This document shows positions 50,704 to 58,670 of a stretch of DNA of 64,000 bases, in pieces (positions within the stretch are counted from its first letter, which is position 1; every line of letters begins with the position of its first letter). Source of the stretch: a virus; the IMG/VR virus record IMGVR_UViG_3300021964_000039, positions 16,019-80,018 of that record, one strand, 5' to 3'. A program made the position numbers and the translations under genes. The notes beneath the pieces were generated by a model. It worked only from the letters and a program-made list of their open reading frames with translations. It was not told the DNA's origin and did not search any database.

Positions 50704-52161
50704 ATGGCAAGTTGTAAACTTATTATAGAAGACGAAGTAAACATTAAGTTAGAAGGATTAGAAGTAGACGTTAGACGTAAACTTTCTAATGCTCTTAAAT
50801 TTGAAGTGCCATATGCAAGGTATATGCCGCAATATAAATTAGGTCGATGGGACGGTAAAGTTGCATTTTTTGGTATTGGCGGTACTGGATATGTAAATCA
50901 TTTAGATACTATAACACAAGTTTTGCAAAAAAATAATGTTGAAATTATAGACATTGAAGACAGACGACAACCTATTCAATTAAACTTTAGTACAATTACA
51001 GAAGAGTTTTGGGGCGACACATGTTGGCCCAAAGGACATCCTGCTGAAGGTCAACCAATACGCTTGCGTGATTATCAAGTCGAGGTAATCAATAACTTCA
51101 TGCAGACTCCGCAGGCACTGCAAGAAGTAGCAACTGGAGCAGGTAAGACTATCATCACAGCTACACTGAGCAAAATCACAGAACCATACGGGCGTAGCCT
51201 TGTTGTAGTTCCAAATAAGAGTTTGGTAACACAAACTGAAGAAGATTACATTAACTGTGGTTTAGATGTAGGTGTATACTTTGGTGATAGAAAAGAGCTA
51301 GGCAAGACTCATACAATATGTACTTGGCAAAGTCTTAATATTCTTGATAAGAAATTTAAAGACGGAGAAGCAGTATTGAGTCTTGCTGAATTCTTAGAGG
51401 GTGTAAGTACAGTGATTATAGATGAAGTTCATCAAGCAAAAGCAGAAGTACTAAAGAATTTACTAACAAGAAATTTACGTAATGCTCCAATTAGATGGGG
51501 ACTTACTGGAACGATACCGAAAGAATCTTTTGAATTTGAAAGTATACATGCCAGTATAGGACCTGTCATTGGGCAAGTAAGTGCAAAAGAATTACAAGAT
51601 AAAGGAGTTCTTTCTCAGTGTCATGTAAATGTTGTTCAGTTATTGGACACAGTTGAACACAGAGATTATCAATCAGAATTAAAATATCTTGTTACAAATA
51701 AAGACAGAATATCATATATAGGCAAATTATTAAACAATATTAAAGAATCAGGTAACACACTGATACTTGTGGATAGAATCTCAGCAGGTGAAATGCTACA
51801 AGAACTTATACCAGGATCAACTTTTGTAAAAGGTGATGTAAAACTAAAAGACAGAAAAGAAGCATACGATGAAATTAACACAGGAACTAACCATGTGGTT
51901 ATTGCAACCTATGGAGTTGCCGCTGTTGGTATTAATATTCCTCGCATTTTCAATCTCGTCCTTATTGAGCCTGGCAAAAGTTTTGTAAGAGTTATTCAAA
52001 GTATAGGCAGAGGCGTAAGAAAGGCAAAGGACAAAGACTTCGTACAAATATGGGATCTTACAAGTACTTGTAAGTTTGCGAAGCGGCACCTTACCCAAAG
52101 GAAGAAATTCTATAAGGAGGCGCAATACCCATTTACCATAGAAAAGGTAGATTGGAATTAA
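50704..52161 (+). CDS. uvsW: DNA/RNA helicase (UvsW)
   Basis: 485 residues of helicase superfamily 2. Motif I is 'ATGAGKT' (143-149), motif II 'DEVH' (240-243), 'WGLTGTIP' motif III, and 'VIQSIGRGVRKAKDKD' motif VI. The N-terminal 120 residues ('KFEVPYARYMPQYKLGRWDG') form the UvsW accessory domain. It unwinds branched DNA and R-loops, converting origin-dependent to recombination-dependent replication. It lies 0 nt after the previous gene and 1 nt before the next. Confidence 0.92.
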   Translation: MASCKLIIEDEVNIKLEGLEVDVRRKLSNALKFEVPYARYMPQYKLGRWDGKVAFFGIGGTGYVNHLDTITQVLQKNNVEIIDIEDRRQPIQLNFSTITEEFWGDTCWPKGHPAEGQPIRLRDYQVEVINNFMQTPQALQEVATGAGKTIITATLSKITEPYGRSLVVVPNKSLVTQTEEDYINCGLDVGVYFGDRKELGKTHTICTWQSLNILDKKFKDGEAVLSLAEFLEGVSTVIIDEVHQAKAEVLKNLLTRNLRNAPIRWGLTGTIPKESFEFESIHASIGPVIGQVSAKELQDKGVLSQCHVNVVQLLDTVEHRDYQSELKYLVTNKDRISYIGKLLNNIKESGNTLILVDRISAGEMLQELIPGSTFVKGDVKLKDRKEAYDEINTGTNHVVIATYGVAAVGINIPRIFNLVLIEPGKSFVRVIQSIGRGVRKAKDKDFVQIWDLTSTCKFAKRHLTQRKKFYKEAQYPFTIEKVDWN

Positions 52162-52162
52162 T

Positions 52163-52669
52163 ATGAGAATAATGACATTAGATAACGAATGTTTTTTGCT
52201 GAATAATCTTCCTGACGAATTACAAGACGATATTAGATTTGCAGTATTAGATAATTCAGATCCAAAAAATCCTGACTTCTTTTTCATTCCTTTAATTTTC
52301 TTAGAATCATTTACTGCACCAGCAATGGTTATGGAAATTAATGGGAAGGAAATAATGATGCCAGTTGATTGGAGCATAGCAGTTGGGGATAGTCATAGCG
52401 GTAATGACTTAGAAGTTCTTCCACTTACAAGTATAAACGATAGAGGATTTGAAGCATTCTTATTCAATCCTTTGACTAGTTTCAAAACAGATTTTGGAGA
52501 TATAAAAATTACACATTTCTATAATGATGTAAAATGGTATTTTCCAAAAACAAAAAACGGACAACTATTAGCTATCCCTTTAACCGAAGGAGCTAATCCT
52601 TTATGTGCGTACTTTATTAAAGATATATCACGTCAAAGTGAAATTATAGAATATGCCAAGTTGTTATAG
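52163..52669 (+). CDS. uncharacterised protein after uvsW
   Basis: 168 residues, beta-rich in the middle ('PAMVMEINGKEIMMPVDWSI', 'NDLEVLPLTSINDRGFEAFL') with a helical end. It looks like a conserved phage protein of unknown role. It is co-transcribed with uvsW (1-nt gap) and followed by AGGAG and a small gene at 52681. No catalytic motif is visible. Confidence 0.55.
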   Translation: MRIMTLDNECFLLNNLPDELQDDIRFAVLDNSDPKNPDFFFIPLIFLESFTAPAMVMEINGKEIMMPVDWSIAVGDSHSGNDLEVLPLTSINDRGFEAFLFNPLTSFKTDFGDIKITHFYNDVKWYFPKTKNGQLLAIPLTEGANPLCAYFIKDISRQSEIIEYAKLL

Positions 52670-52680
52670 GAGATATAATT

Positions 52681-52848
52681 ATGGACTATGTAATACTACA
52701 AGAAAAAATTACAGAAAAATTTATGGAAATAGCAAAAGGATGTTCACCCGGCAATAACTGGATTCTAGGCGCTACAAACAGAGTGCCTCAAGTTCTAGCA
52801 GAAATAGCAACAGAGGTAGTAAAGGAATATGAAAATGAAAGCAGGTAA
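52681..52848 (+). CDS. small ORF of 55 residues
   Basis: 55 codons from ATG 52681 to TAA 52848. The product starts 'MDYVILQEKITEKFMEIAKG' and is a probable two-helix protein. AGGAG at 52668-52672 is well placed, and the ORF fills the whole gap between the 52163 gene and the cupin, which it overlaps by 20 nt. Function unknown. Confidence 0.55.
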   Translation: MDYVILQEKITEKFMEIAKGCSPGNNWILGATNRVPQVLAEIATEVVKEYENESR

Positions 52849-53179
52849 GATTTGGGGTCAGACAGAACTTATTCATGCTAACGGTGTACTTGAGTTCCAC
52901 CGTATTGAATACAAAGCAGGATACAAATGCTCAGAGCATGAGCATCAGTATAAATGGAACGGATTCTTTGTTGAATCGGGCAAGATGCTTGTTCGAGTTT
53001 GGCAAGATGATCAAGGGCTAGTTGATGAAACTATCCTTGAAGCTGGAGACTTTACACAAGTAAAGCCTGGCAAGATTCACCAGTTTGAAGGTTTGGAAGA
53101 CGGTGTCGCTTTTGAACTATACTGGGCGGAGTTTAACCACGATGACATTGTTCGTCGTACTTCAGGCACAAAGACATAA
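52829..53179 (+). CDS. single-domain cupin
   Basis: 116 residues. 'HRIEYKAGYKCSEHEHQYKW' has the first cupin motif with a His-x-His and a third ligand, and 'GDFTQVKPGKIHQFEG' the second with the distal His. A metal-binding barrel that could bind a small carboxylate, sugar or purine derivative. Start could be the ATG at 52829 or 52835. It lies 11 nt before the purine permease gene and shares its message, so it may act on or sense the transported compound; that link is inferred. Confidence 0.7.
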   Translation: MKMKAGKIWGQTELIHANGVLEFHRIEYKAGYKCSEHEHQYKWNGFFVESGKMLVRVWQDDQGLVDETILEAGDFTQVKPGKIHQFEGLEDGVAFELYWAEFNHDDIVRRTSGTKT

Positions 53180-53190
53180 CGGAGAGAAAT

Positions 53191-54483
53191 ATGTTAGAAA
53201 AACTATTCGGTCTATCAAAGGCCGGTACTACAGTGAAGACAGAAGTAATGGCAGGTATTGCTACGTTTCTTACAATGGCTTACATTACTGTTGTCAATCC
53301 AGCTATCCTTTCAACAGAAGGATCAGGAATGGCATTTGGCGCTGTATTCACAGCCACAATTATTGCGGCAATTATTGGTACATTGATTATGGGATTATGG
53401 GCTAACTGGCCTGTAGCACTAGCACCAGGTATGGGATTAAATGCATTCTTTACGTTTGGTGTAATTTTTGGTATGGGTTATACATATCAACAAGCGTTGG
53501 CTGCTGTGTTTGTAGCAGGTTTGGTGTTTATTGCGTTAAGTGTAACACCAGCACGTAAGTACATTATTAATAGTATTCCTAAGTCAATGAAGTTAGGCGT
53601 AGGCGCAGGTATTGGTCTGTTCCTTGCGATCATTGGACTTAAGAATGCCGGTGTTGTTGTTGACAACCCTGCCACACTTGTGGGACTTGGTGATGTAACA
53701 AGCTGGCCTGTACTATTGACAGGACTTGGCTTTATTATCATGGCCGTGTTAGATAAACGTAAAGTACCAGGCGCAATTATCCTTGGTATTCTTGCTGTAT
53801 CAATTATTGCATGGGTTACCGGGATTGCAAATCTTGGAGGTTTAGCAGGCGCTATTCCAAATCCAGATCATGCATTTAGTATGGACTTTAGTGCTTTGTT
53901 TACAGCTGGATTCATAGGTGTAGCATTTGCATTTTTGTTTGTAGACTTTTTTGACACAGCAGGCACACTTACAAGTGTTGCAAATTTAACAGGCAAAGTA
54001 AACGAAGACGGTGAAGTAGAACAAATTGATCGTGCTTTATTAGCTGATTCAGTTGCTACAACAGCAGGTGCGTTAGTTGGTACAAGTAACACTACAAGTT
54101 ATATTGAAAGTGGTGCTGGTATTAAAGAAGGCGGCAAAACTGGACTTACAGCAGTCACAGTAGCAGTACTATTTGGTGCTTGTTTATTCTTTGCTCCACT
54201 AGCACAAAGCATTCCTGCTTTTGCTACAGCACCTGCTCTCATATTTATTGCAACTTACTTTCTACGTAATGTTGCAGATATTGATTGGAGTGATGTTACA
54301 GAATATGCTCCAGCAGTATTGGCGGCAGTGTTAATGCCGTTAACATTTAGTATTGCACACGGAATAGCATTAGGCTTTATTGTATATGCAGTTATAAAGG
54401 CATTGAGTGGCCGTACTAGTGATTTAAATATAGGTAGCATTGCTATTGCTGTTATAAGTGTAATTTACTTTACAGCAGTTTAA
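53191..54483 (+). CDS. NCS2-type purine permease (AzgA/PbuG-like)
   Basis: 430 residues with about 12 hydrophobic segments. It matches AzgA/PbuG-type adenine, guanine and hypoxanthine permeases: 'GIATFLTMAYITVVNPAIL' in the first segment, 'LAPGMGLNAFFTFG', 'GVGAGIGLFLAIIGLKNAG', 'DFFDTAGTLTSVANLTGKV' and 'VGTSNTTSYIESGAGIKEGG' are the family's hallmark strings in the correct order. Full length, no frameshift, and preceded by GGAGAG, so it appears functional. It would import nucleobases into the infected cell for phage DNA synthesis. A multi-pass transporter of this kind is rare in phages. GC content appears slightly above its neighbours, in line with acquisition from a host. Confidence 0.9.
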   Translation: MLEKLFGLSKAGTTVKTEVMAGIATFLTMAYITVVNPAILSTEGSGMAFGAVFTATIIAAIIGTLIMGLWANWPVALAPGMGLNAFFTFGVIFGMGYTYQQALAAVFVAGLVFIALSVTPARKYIINSIPKSMKLGVGAGIGLFLAIIGLKNAGVVVDNPATLVGLGDVTSWPVLLTGLGFIIMAVLDKRKVPGAIILGILAVSIIAWVTGIANLGGLAGAIPNPDHAFSMDFSALFTAGFIGVAFAFLFVDFFDTAGTLTSVANLTGKVNEDGEVEQIDRALLADSVATTAGALVGTSNTTSYIESGAGIKEGGKTGLTAVTVAVLFGACLFFAPLAQSIPAFATAPALIFIATYFLRNVADIDWSDVTEYAPAVLAAVLMPLTFSIAHGIALGFIVYAVIKALSGRTSDLNIGSIAIAVISVIYFTAV

Positions 54484-54761
54484 TGGGAAACTTGATACCT
54501 AATCAACCTTTGATATACGAGCGTAGCAACGGTGTTGTTTACGCTCGTTATCGAGACTCTCCACATAATACAATACCAAGGTGGATAGTTGGCGGTGACC
54601 CTTCAAGTGTTTCGGAAGCACAAGGAGAACTATTAAATTACAATGAATGGCTTAAATTATGCGATCTTTCCAAAAACAACCCAACACTTGAAAAATTACT
54701 TGACAAATTAGTTACAATGTATTATATTATTAAACATGACTCAGACAAAACTTCCAATTAA
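54483..54761 (+). CDS. conserved phage protein
   Basis: 92 residues in a 1-nt overlap with the permease stop (TAATG). 'MGNLIPNQPLIYERSNGVVY' and 'ARYRDSPHNTIPRWIVGGDP' form a compact start that I associate with conserved proteins of marine T4-like phages. No function known. It overlaps the next gene by 26 nt. Confidence 0.6.
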   Translation: MGNLIPNQPLIYERSNGVVYARYRDSPHNTIPRWIVGGDPSSVSEAQGELLNYNEWLKLCDLSKNNPTLEKLLDKLVTMYYIIKHDSDKTSN

Positions 54762-55188
54762 AGATATACTAGCAGCAATTGACATGGGTGCAAAAAACGT
54801 CTGGGATGAAATAACAGACGAAGAGCGCAAACAGGTTAGTTTCTGGTTACTTAATAGATACGTAAGTTCAGTAAACGGAAATAGAGAAAAACAAGAGCTT
54901 GCGGTTTTCAAAACTAACGAGTATTACAATAAACATTATATGGATATTAGTAAACATCCAAAACTCCAATGGCAATTACTATGTATGAGTGGCAACACAA
55001 AAAAGATAGAATTTCATCAGTGGATTGGGCATAAGAAAAAAGGCAATAGCAATTCAAATGGTGTAAAGTTACTTGCACAATTATATCCTAATATGAAACA
55101 AGACGAGGTAGAACTACTTGCTAGAATATCTACAAAAGCCGAACTCAAACAACTGGCTAAAGAACATGACATCGAAATCAAACTCTAA
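54736..55188 (+). CDS. conserved phage protein, possibly gp62-like
   Basis: 150 residues. 'DEERKQVSFWLLNRYVSSVN' followed by 'HPKLQWQLLCMSGNTKKIEF' and 'HQWIGHKKKGNS' recalls the layout of the small clamp-loader subunit gp62 ('...VNR.LS...', a central 'Q..Y...', 'KR..W'), but no gp44 gene is nearby, so this is only a suggestion. 'LYPNMKQDEVELLARISTKA' is a helical end. Overlaps both neighbours. Confidence 0.5.
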   Translation: MTQTKLPIKDILAAIDMGAKNVWDEITDEERKQVSFWLLNRYVSSVNGNREKQELAVFKTNEYYNKHYMDISKHPKLQWQLLCMSGNTKKIEFHQWIGHKKKGNSNSNGVKLLAQLYPNMKQDEVELLARISTKAELKQLAKEHDIEIKL

Positions 55189-55864
55189 ACCATATGTATG
55201 CGAATATTGTAATACTGGATACACACGAGAAAAAACTCTTGCAGTGCATATGTGTGAACAAAAACGTAGAGCATTACAACGAAATGAAAAGAGAGTAACA
55301 CTTGGGTATTATGCATTTAACCAGTTCTATAAATTAAGCGCAGGTGCGAAAAAAGAAAAAACATATGAAGAATTTTGTAAATCTCCTTACTATAATGCTT
55401 TCGTCAAGTTTGGTTCGTTTATCAATAATGTGCGTCCCCTATATCCTGAGCGTTATATTGATCATGTTGTGACTAGCGGAGTTAAACTTGATCACTGGTG
55501 TAGAGAAGAGATGTATGAAAAATATGCTATAGAGCTTATCCTTAAAGAAGATGTTACAACAGCTTTAGAACGTAGTGTACAAACTATGTTAGAATGGGCA
55601 AGTGAGAATGAACCTGCGCCCTGGAATCATTACTTTGATCATATCAGTTTAAATAGAGCGGTTTGGCATATAAAGGACGGTAAGATTTCTCCTTGGCTCA
55701 TATTAAATTGTAGTAGCGGTAAGGAAATGCTAAGTAAATTGAATGACGAGCAACTAAATCTGATTTATCATATTATGAACCCAGAACATTGGGCTATGCG
55801 ATTTAAGAGAAATCCAAAAGATGTAGAGTTAGTCAAGGAAATAGTGAAAGAGAGTAAATTATGA
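55166..55864 (+). CDS. zinc-finger protein of unknown function
   Basis: 232 residues from the ATG at 55166; an ATG at 55118 is deeper within the upstream gene. 'YVCEYCNTGYTREKTLAVHM' and the following Cys form a Cys2-His-Cys finger (C-x2-C-x12-H-x1-C spacing), suggesting DNA or RNA binding. The rest is conserved-looking ('YYAFNQFYKLSAGAKKEKTY', 'YYNAFVKFGSFINNV') but unassigned. It overlaps genes on both sides (23 and 4 nt). Confidence 0.65.
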   Translation: MTSKSNSKPYVCEYCNTGYTREKTLAVHMCEQKRRALQRNEKRVTLGYYAFNQFYKLSAGAKKEKTYEEFCKSPYYNAFVKFGSFINNVRPLYPERYIDHVVTSGVKLDHWCREEMYEKYAIELILKEDVTTALERSVQTMLEWASENEPAPWNHYFDHISLNRAVWHIKDGKISPWLILNCSSGKEMLSKLNDEQLNLIYHIMNPEHWAMRFKRNPKDVELVKEIVKESKL

Positions 55865-56289
55865 AAATACTAATTTTTGGTCTTCCGGGATCAGGAAAAA
55901 GCACCCTTGCAGAACCTTTTGCAGACTTATTAGGTGGTGTTTGGATCAATGCCGACAAAGTAAGAGAAAAATACAACGACTGGGACTTTACTCCGGAAGG
56001 ACGTATTAGACAAGCTCAACGTATGAAGCACTTGGCAGACGGAGTAGTTATGTCAGGAAAAATTGCCGTAGCAGATTTTGTATGTCCAACAGAGCAAGCA
56101 CGTTTAGAGTTTGATCCTGATTACACCGTATGGATGGATACTATTACAGAAGGTCGATTTGAAGATACGAATAAGATGTTTGAAAAACCAGCTTCATATA
56201 ATTATCATGTTGCTAATTGGTTTGATGACACACATGTTCAACTATTAGAAGTTGTCAAAAATTATATGAAGAGCAATGGAAAAAGTTGA
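55861..56289 (+). CDS. APS-kinase-like P-loop kinase
   Basis: 142 residues. 'FGLPGSGKSTLAEPFADLLG' is the P-loop (7-15), and 'GGVWINADKVREKYNDWDFT' followed by 'GRIRQAQRMKHLADGVVMSG' and 'AVADFVCPTEQARLEF' follow adenylylsulfate kinase (CysC). APS kinase makes PAPS, the donor used by the two sulfotransferases in this window. It is somewhat shorter than bacterial CysC (about 200), and the family's C-terminal lid is reduced. Overlaps the DUF2061 gene by 14 nt. Another small-molecule kinase cannot be ruled out. Confidence 0.75.
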   Translation: MKILIFGLPGSGKSTLAEPFADLLGGVWINADKVREKYNDWDFTPEGRIRQAQRMKHLADGVVMSGKIAVADFVCPTEQARLEFDPDYTVWMDTITEGRFEDTNKMFEKPASYNYHVANWFDDTHVQLLEVVKNYMKSNGKS

Positions 56290-56488
56290 AAAGAAACGGC
56301 ATCTTGCTAAAGCCGTCACTTGGAGAATAATAGCAAGTATTACAACAGCAATAATAGCATTTACATTTGGATTACCCCCAAAAGCAGTAGGTGCAGTATT
56401 TGTTGCAGATTTAATTATTAAGTTTTTGATGTATTATGCCCATGAAAGGTTATGGTACAAACACATAAAGTATGGAGTTAAAGAATGA
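56276..56488 (+). CDS. DUF2061 membrane protein
   Basis: 70 residues. 'HLAKAVTWRIIASITTAIIA' and 'AVGAVFVADLIIKFLMYYAH' followed by 'ERLWYKHIKYG' match DUF2061, a two-segment inner-membrane protein. In bacteria DUF2061 is found with or fused to sulfate-activation genes. Here it lies between an APS-kinase-like gene (14-nt overlap) and a nucleotidyltransferase (4-nt overlap). Function unknown; a role in sulfur uptake or localisation is inference. Confidence 0.8.
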   Translation: MEKVEKKRHLAKAVTWRIIASITTAIIAFTFGLPPKAVGAVFVADLIIKFLMYYAHERLWYKHIKYGVKE

Positions 56489-56898
56489 GTTTCGATTGGC
56501 AAAAACCTACAGCAGAAATGTTAGGAAGATGGCAGCCGTGGCATGATGGTCACACTGCCTTATTTAAGAAAGCATTACTAGAAACAGGACAGGTGTGTAT
56601 TATGATACGTGACGTAGGAGGTATTGTAGGGCAAGATGCAGGCGGTGGACGTACAGTTGCCCAAACTGATAATCCATTTGATTACGACACAGTAGTTGAA
56701 AATATTAAATCAGGATTAGCAGAACATGACTTTACATACGGTGAAGAGTATGTTATAATGCAAGTGCCAAATATTGTTGACATTAGTTATGGCCGAGGTG
56801 TAGGTTATACATTTACACAACACGACTTAGGCGAAGAAATACATAATATTAGTGCTACACAAATTAGAGCTAAATTAAGAGAAGAAGGTAAACTCTAG
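56485..56898 (+). CDS. HxGH-type nucleotidyltransferase
   Basis: 137 residues. 'GRWQPWHDGHTALFKKALLE' has the HxGH motif (20-23) of the nucleotidyltransferase superfamily, which includes ATP sulfurylase and cytidylyltransferases, and 'HNISATQIRAKLREEGK' is the second (ISSTxIR-like) motif. Its place next to APS kinase and DUF2061 suggests a sulfate-activating role, but the protein is far shorter than ATP sulfurylase, so another adenylyl or cytidylyl transfer is equally possible. Confidence 0.7.
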   Translation: MSFDWQKPTAEMLGRWQPWHDGHTALFKKALLETGQVCIMIRDVGGIVGQDAGGGRTVAQTDNPFDYDTVVENIKSGLAEHDFTYGEEYVIMQVPNIVDISYGRGVGYTFTQHDLGEEIHNISATQIRAKLREEGKL

Positions 56899-57470
56899 TG
56901 CCGGATATTGATATAGATTTTGCAGATAGGTCTATTATACTAGATAAGATAATGCATCGTGTTGCTAAACTTGACAACGAAAAGAAGCACAACACAGGAA
57001 TCTATGTCACAGAAATTCCCCACAACCCAATAGATAAATTAAGCACAATTGATTATAAGAGTGCAGAAGAACGTGGATACTTTAAACTAGATTTTCTTAA
57101 TGTAAGTATATACAAAGACATAAGAAATGACGAACACCTAACAGAACTAATGGGTCACGAACCTATGTGGGATTTGCTTACTTACAAAGAATTTAGTGAT
57201 CAATTATTTCATGTTGCTGGACATCATACGGTATTACAAACTATGAAACCTTCAACTATTGAACAATTAGCAGCTGTATTAGCTATAATCCGTCCAGCCA
57301 AGAGGCACCTAGCGAACGAAAGCTGGGAGACGATAATGAAGGAAGTTTGGATTAAACCTGAAGAAGGTTATTACTTTAAGAAAGCACATGCGATATCATA
57401 TGCGATGGCTGTTGTTGTTCATATGAATTTAATTTGTGAAAAGATTAGTGCGCAAAGTGCTGGTAGCTAG
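56898..57470 (+). CDS. short DNA polymerase III alpha-like protein
   Basis: 190 residues from a GTG at 56898 that overlaps the previous stop by 1 nt. It begins with 'PDIDIDFADR', the PDxDxDF catalytic motif of family C polymerases. It continues with 'ERGYFKLDFLNVSIYK' and 'VLQTMKPSTIEQLAAVLAII' 'RPAKRHL', then 'YFKKAHAISYAMAVVVHM', which parallel later palm/thumb blocks. Everything before the first catalytic motif is missing and internal regions are shortened. It cannot be a complete polymerase; it may pair with the larger homologue at 63379 or have lost polymerase activity. Confidence 0.7.
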   Translation: MPDIDIDFADRSIILDKIMHRVAKLDNEKKHNTGIYVTEIPHNPIDKLSTIDYKSAEERGYFKLDFLNVSIYKDIRNDEHLTELMGHEPMWDLLTYKEFSDQLFHVAGHHTVLQTMKPSTIEQLAAVLAIIRPAKRHLANESWETIMKEVWIKPEEGYYFKKAHAISYAMAVVVHMNLICEKISAQSAGS

Positions 57471-57838
57471 TTTTTTGGTTTCCTTACCAACTGCACACTT
57501 TTACGTTTAATTCTCTTTACCACTAGGTTATTTAAATTCACTGCAGGTCCAATTGTAACTTTTACATCTTTAGAATTCATTGTTATAATAGAATAATTTA
57601 AATTTTGTATTTCTGAGCGCAAGAAAATATTTATGGGAATCATTCGATTGGATTCCCACCACCAAGCATTTCCTAATTCAATTAATCTGTGTTTATCCTC
57701 ATCCGTTTTCAGCATGGTGTATACATACATGCTTGTCACGTATTGGTCCTGATTAATTATAATACCCACATACTCTTGGCCCCCGTAAGTAACAACGGAC
57801 AAAAATGGAAAGTTTTTTTCAATATCTTTTAATAGCAT
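57467..57838 (-). CDS. conserved phage protein
   Basis: 123 residues. 'MLLKDIEKNFPFLSVVTYGG', 'EYVGIIINQDQYVTSMYV' and 'LGNAWWWESNRMIPINIFL' form a compact conserved protein that I recall from marine T4-like phages, without a known function. Its size is close to T4 RegA, but the sequence does not support that name. The 3' end overlaps the convergent gene by 4 nt. The 5' end lies 20 nt from the divergent gene at 57859. Confidence 0.6.
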   Translation of the reverse strand: MLLKDIEKNFPFLSVVTYGGQEYVGIIINQDQYVTSMYVYTMLKTDEDKHRLIELGNAWWWESNRMIPINIFLRSEIQNLNYSIITMNSKDVKVTIGPAVNLNNLVVKRIKRKSVQLVRKPKN

Positions 57839-57845
57839 TGTTTCC

Positions 57846-57853
57846 GATAAATA
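57846..57853 (+). promoter_or_regulatory. late promoter motif, leaderless, for 57859 gene
   Basis: GATAAATA, 5 nt before the ATG at 57859. It shows that an in-frame ATG at 57805, upstream of the promoter and inside the opposite gene, is not the start. Confidence 0.7.
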
Positions 57854-57858
57854 TGTTT

Positions 57859-58635
57859 ATGCAAATTACACCTAGATATTTAGTCAATAATAGAGTAACC
57901 GTCATAGCAGATATGGCGGGATTAGTCACGGAGTATAAACAAGTGTATCAGAGACATTTAATGGCCTATAGAGGCATAGACAACACATTACAATTTAAGA
58001 TCCTAAATTCAGATCAAAAACCAATTGATTTGTCCGGATACGAAGTTATATTTCAAGCATTTAATGAAAGTAAATCACTTACAATTAATAGGACTGCAAC
58101 AATTAATCCTAACATCAAAGGACTTACTGAAGTCGTAATAAGTGAAAACGATTTACTTAATTATAAAGATCAATACCTTTCTTACAGTTTGCATTTAGTT
58201 GATGAGCTTACTAAACAAAAAACTATTACATACAGCGACGCTAGTTTTGGAGCTTGCGGCACAATAAGTATTGAAAGTTGTGCTTACCCTGGTCCAAAAG
58301 AAAGTTATGAAGTTTCTACATTTGTACAAGACAATGATAGTTATTGGTATACAGAATCTGTAGAAGCTGAACCTGCAATTAATGGTAATGAAGCATTACA
58401 CACTGTTGTATTCTATACTGATGGTTATGATGGCGATATCACAATACAATCAACTTTAGAAAATAGTATAGACGGTTCTAGTATTGTAAATTGGGCCGAT
58501 GTAGATGTATTATCTTTTGATGGCACTGAAACCACTCCTGTGCCTTATAACTTTTACGGAGTTTATAGTTATTTACGATTTGTTGCATCAAAAGATCCTG
58601 AGAACAAGATAATCAAAATATTAGTTAGAAATTGA
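57859..58635 (+). CDS. baseplate/fibre-type virion protein
   Basis: 258 residues from the ATG at 57859, placed by the late motif. The start 'MQITPRYLVNNRVTVIADM' and 'LQFKILNSDQKPIDLSGYEV' resemble the N-terminal Ig-like domain of baseplate upper proteins (BppU type). The rest is beta-rich ('ALHTVVFYTDGYDGDITIQS'). It lies alone among replication genes but has a late promoter, consistent with a virion role. No T4 counterpart. Confidence 0.6.
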   Translation: MQITPRYLVNNRVTVIADMAGLVTEYKQVYQRHLMAYRGIDNTLQFKILNSDQKPIDLSGYEVIFQAFNESKSLTINRTATINPNIKGLTEVVISENDLLNYKDQYLSYSLHLVDELTKQKTITYSDASFGACGTISIESCAYPGPKESYEVSTFVQDNDSYWYTESVEAEPAINGNEALHTVVFYTDGYDGDITIQSTLENSIDGSSIVNWADVDVLSFDGTETTPVPYNFYGVYSYLRFVASKDPENKIIKILVRN

Positions 58636-58664
58636 TTGACTTTTAACACTTACTAAGCTATACT
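58636..58664 (+). promoter_or_regulatory. sigma70-like promoter, leaderless, for primase
   Basis: TTGACT, 17 nt, TATACT, 6 nt, ATG. The -35 overlaps the stop of the preceding gene. No ribosome site. Confidence 0.82.
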
Positions 58665-58670
58665 ATTAAT

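Noticed and set aside
53085-53405. Open frame across the cupin-permease junction
   Set aside because: Shadow frame of two well-supported genes; no family features or start signals.
57467-57838. RegA identity for the 123-residue protein
   Set aside because: Similar length only; none of the RegA sequence blocks are present.
57805-57858. ATG start 18 codons upstream of the 57859 gene
   Set aside because: It lies inside the opposite-strand gene and upstream of the late promoter.
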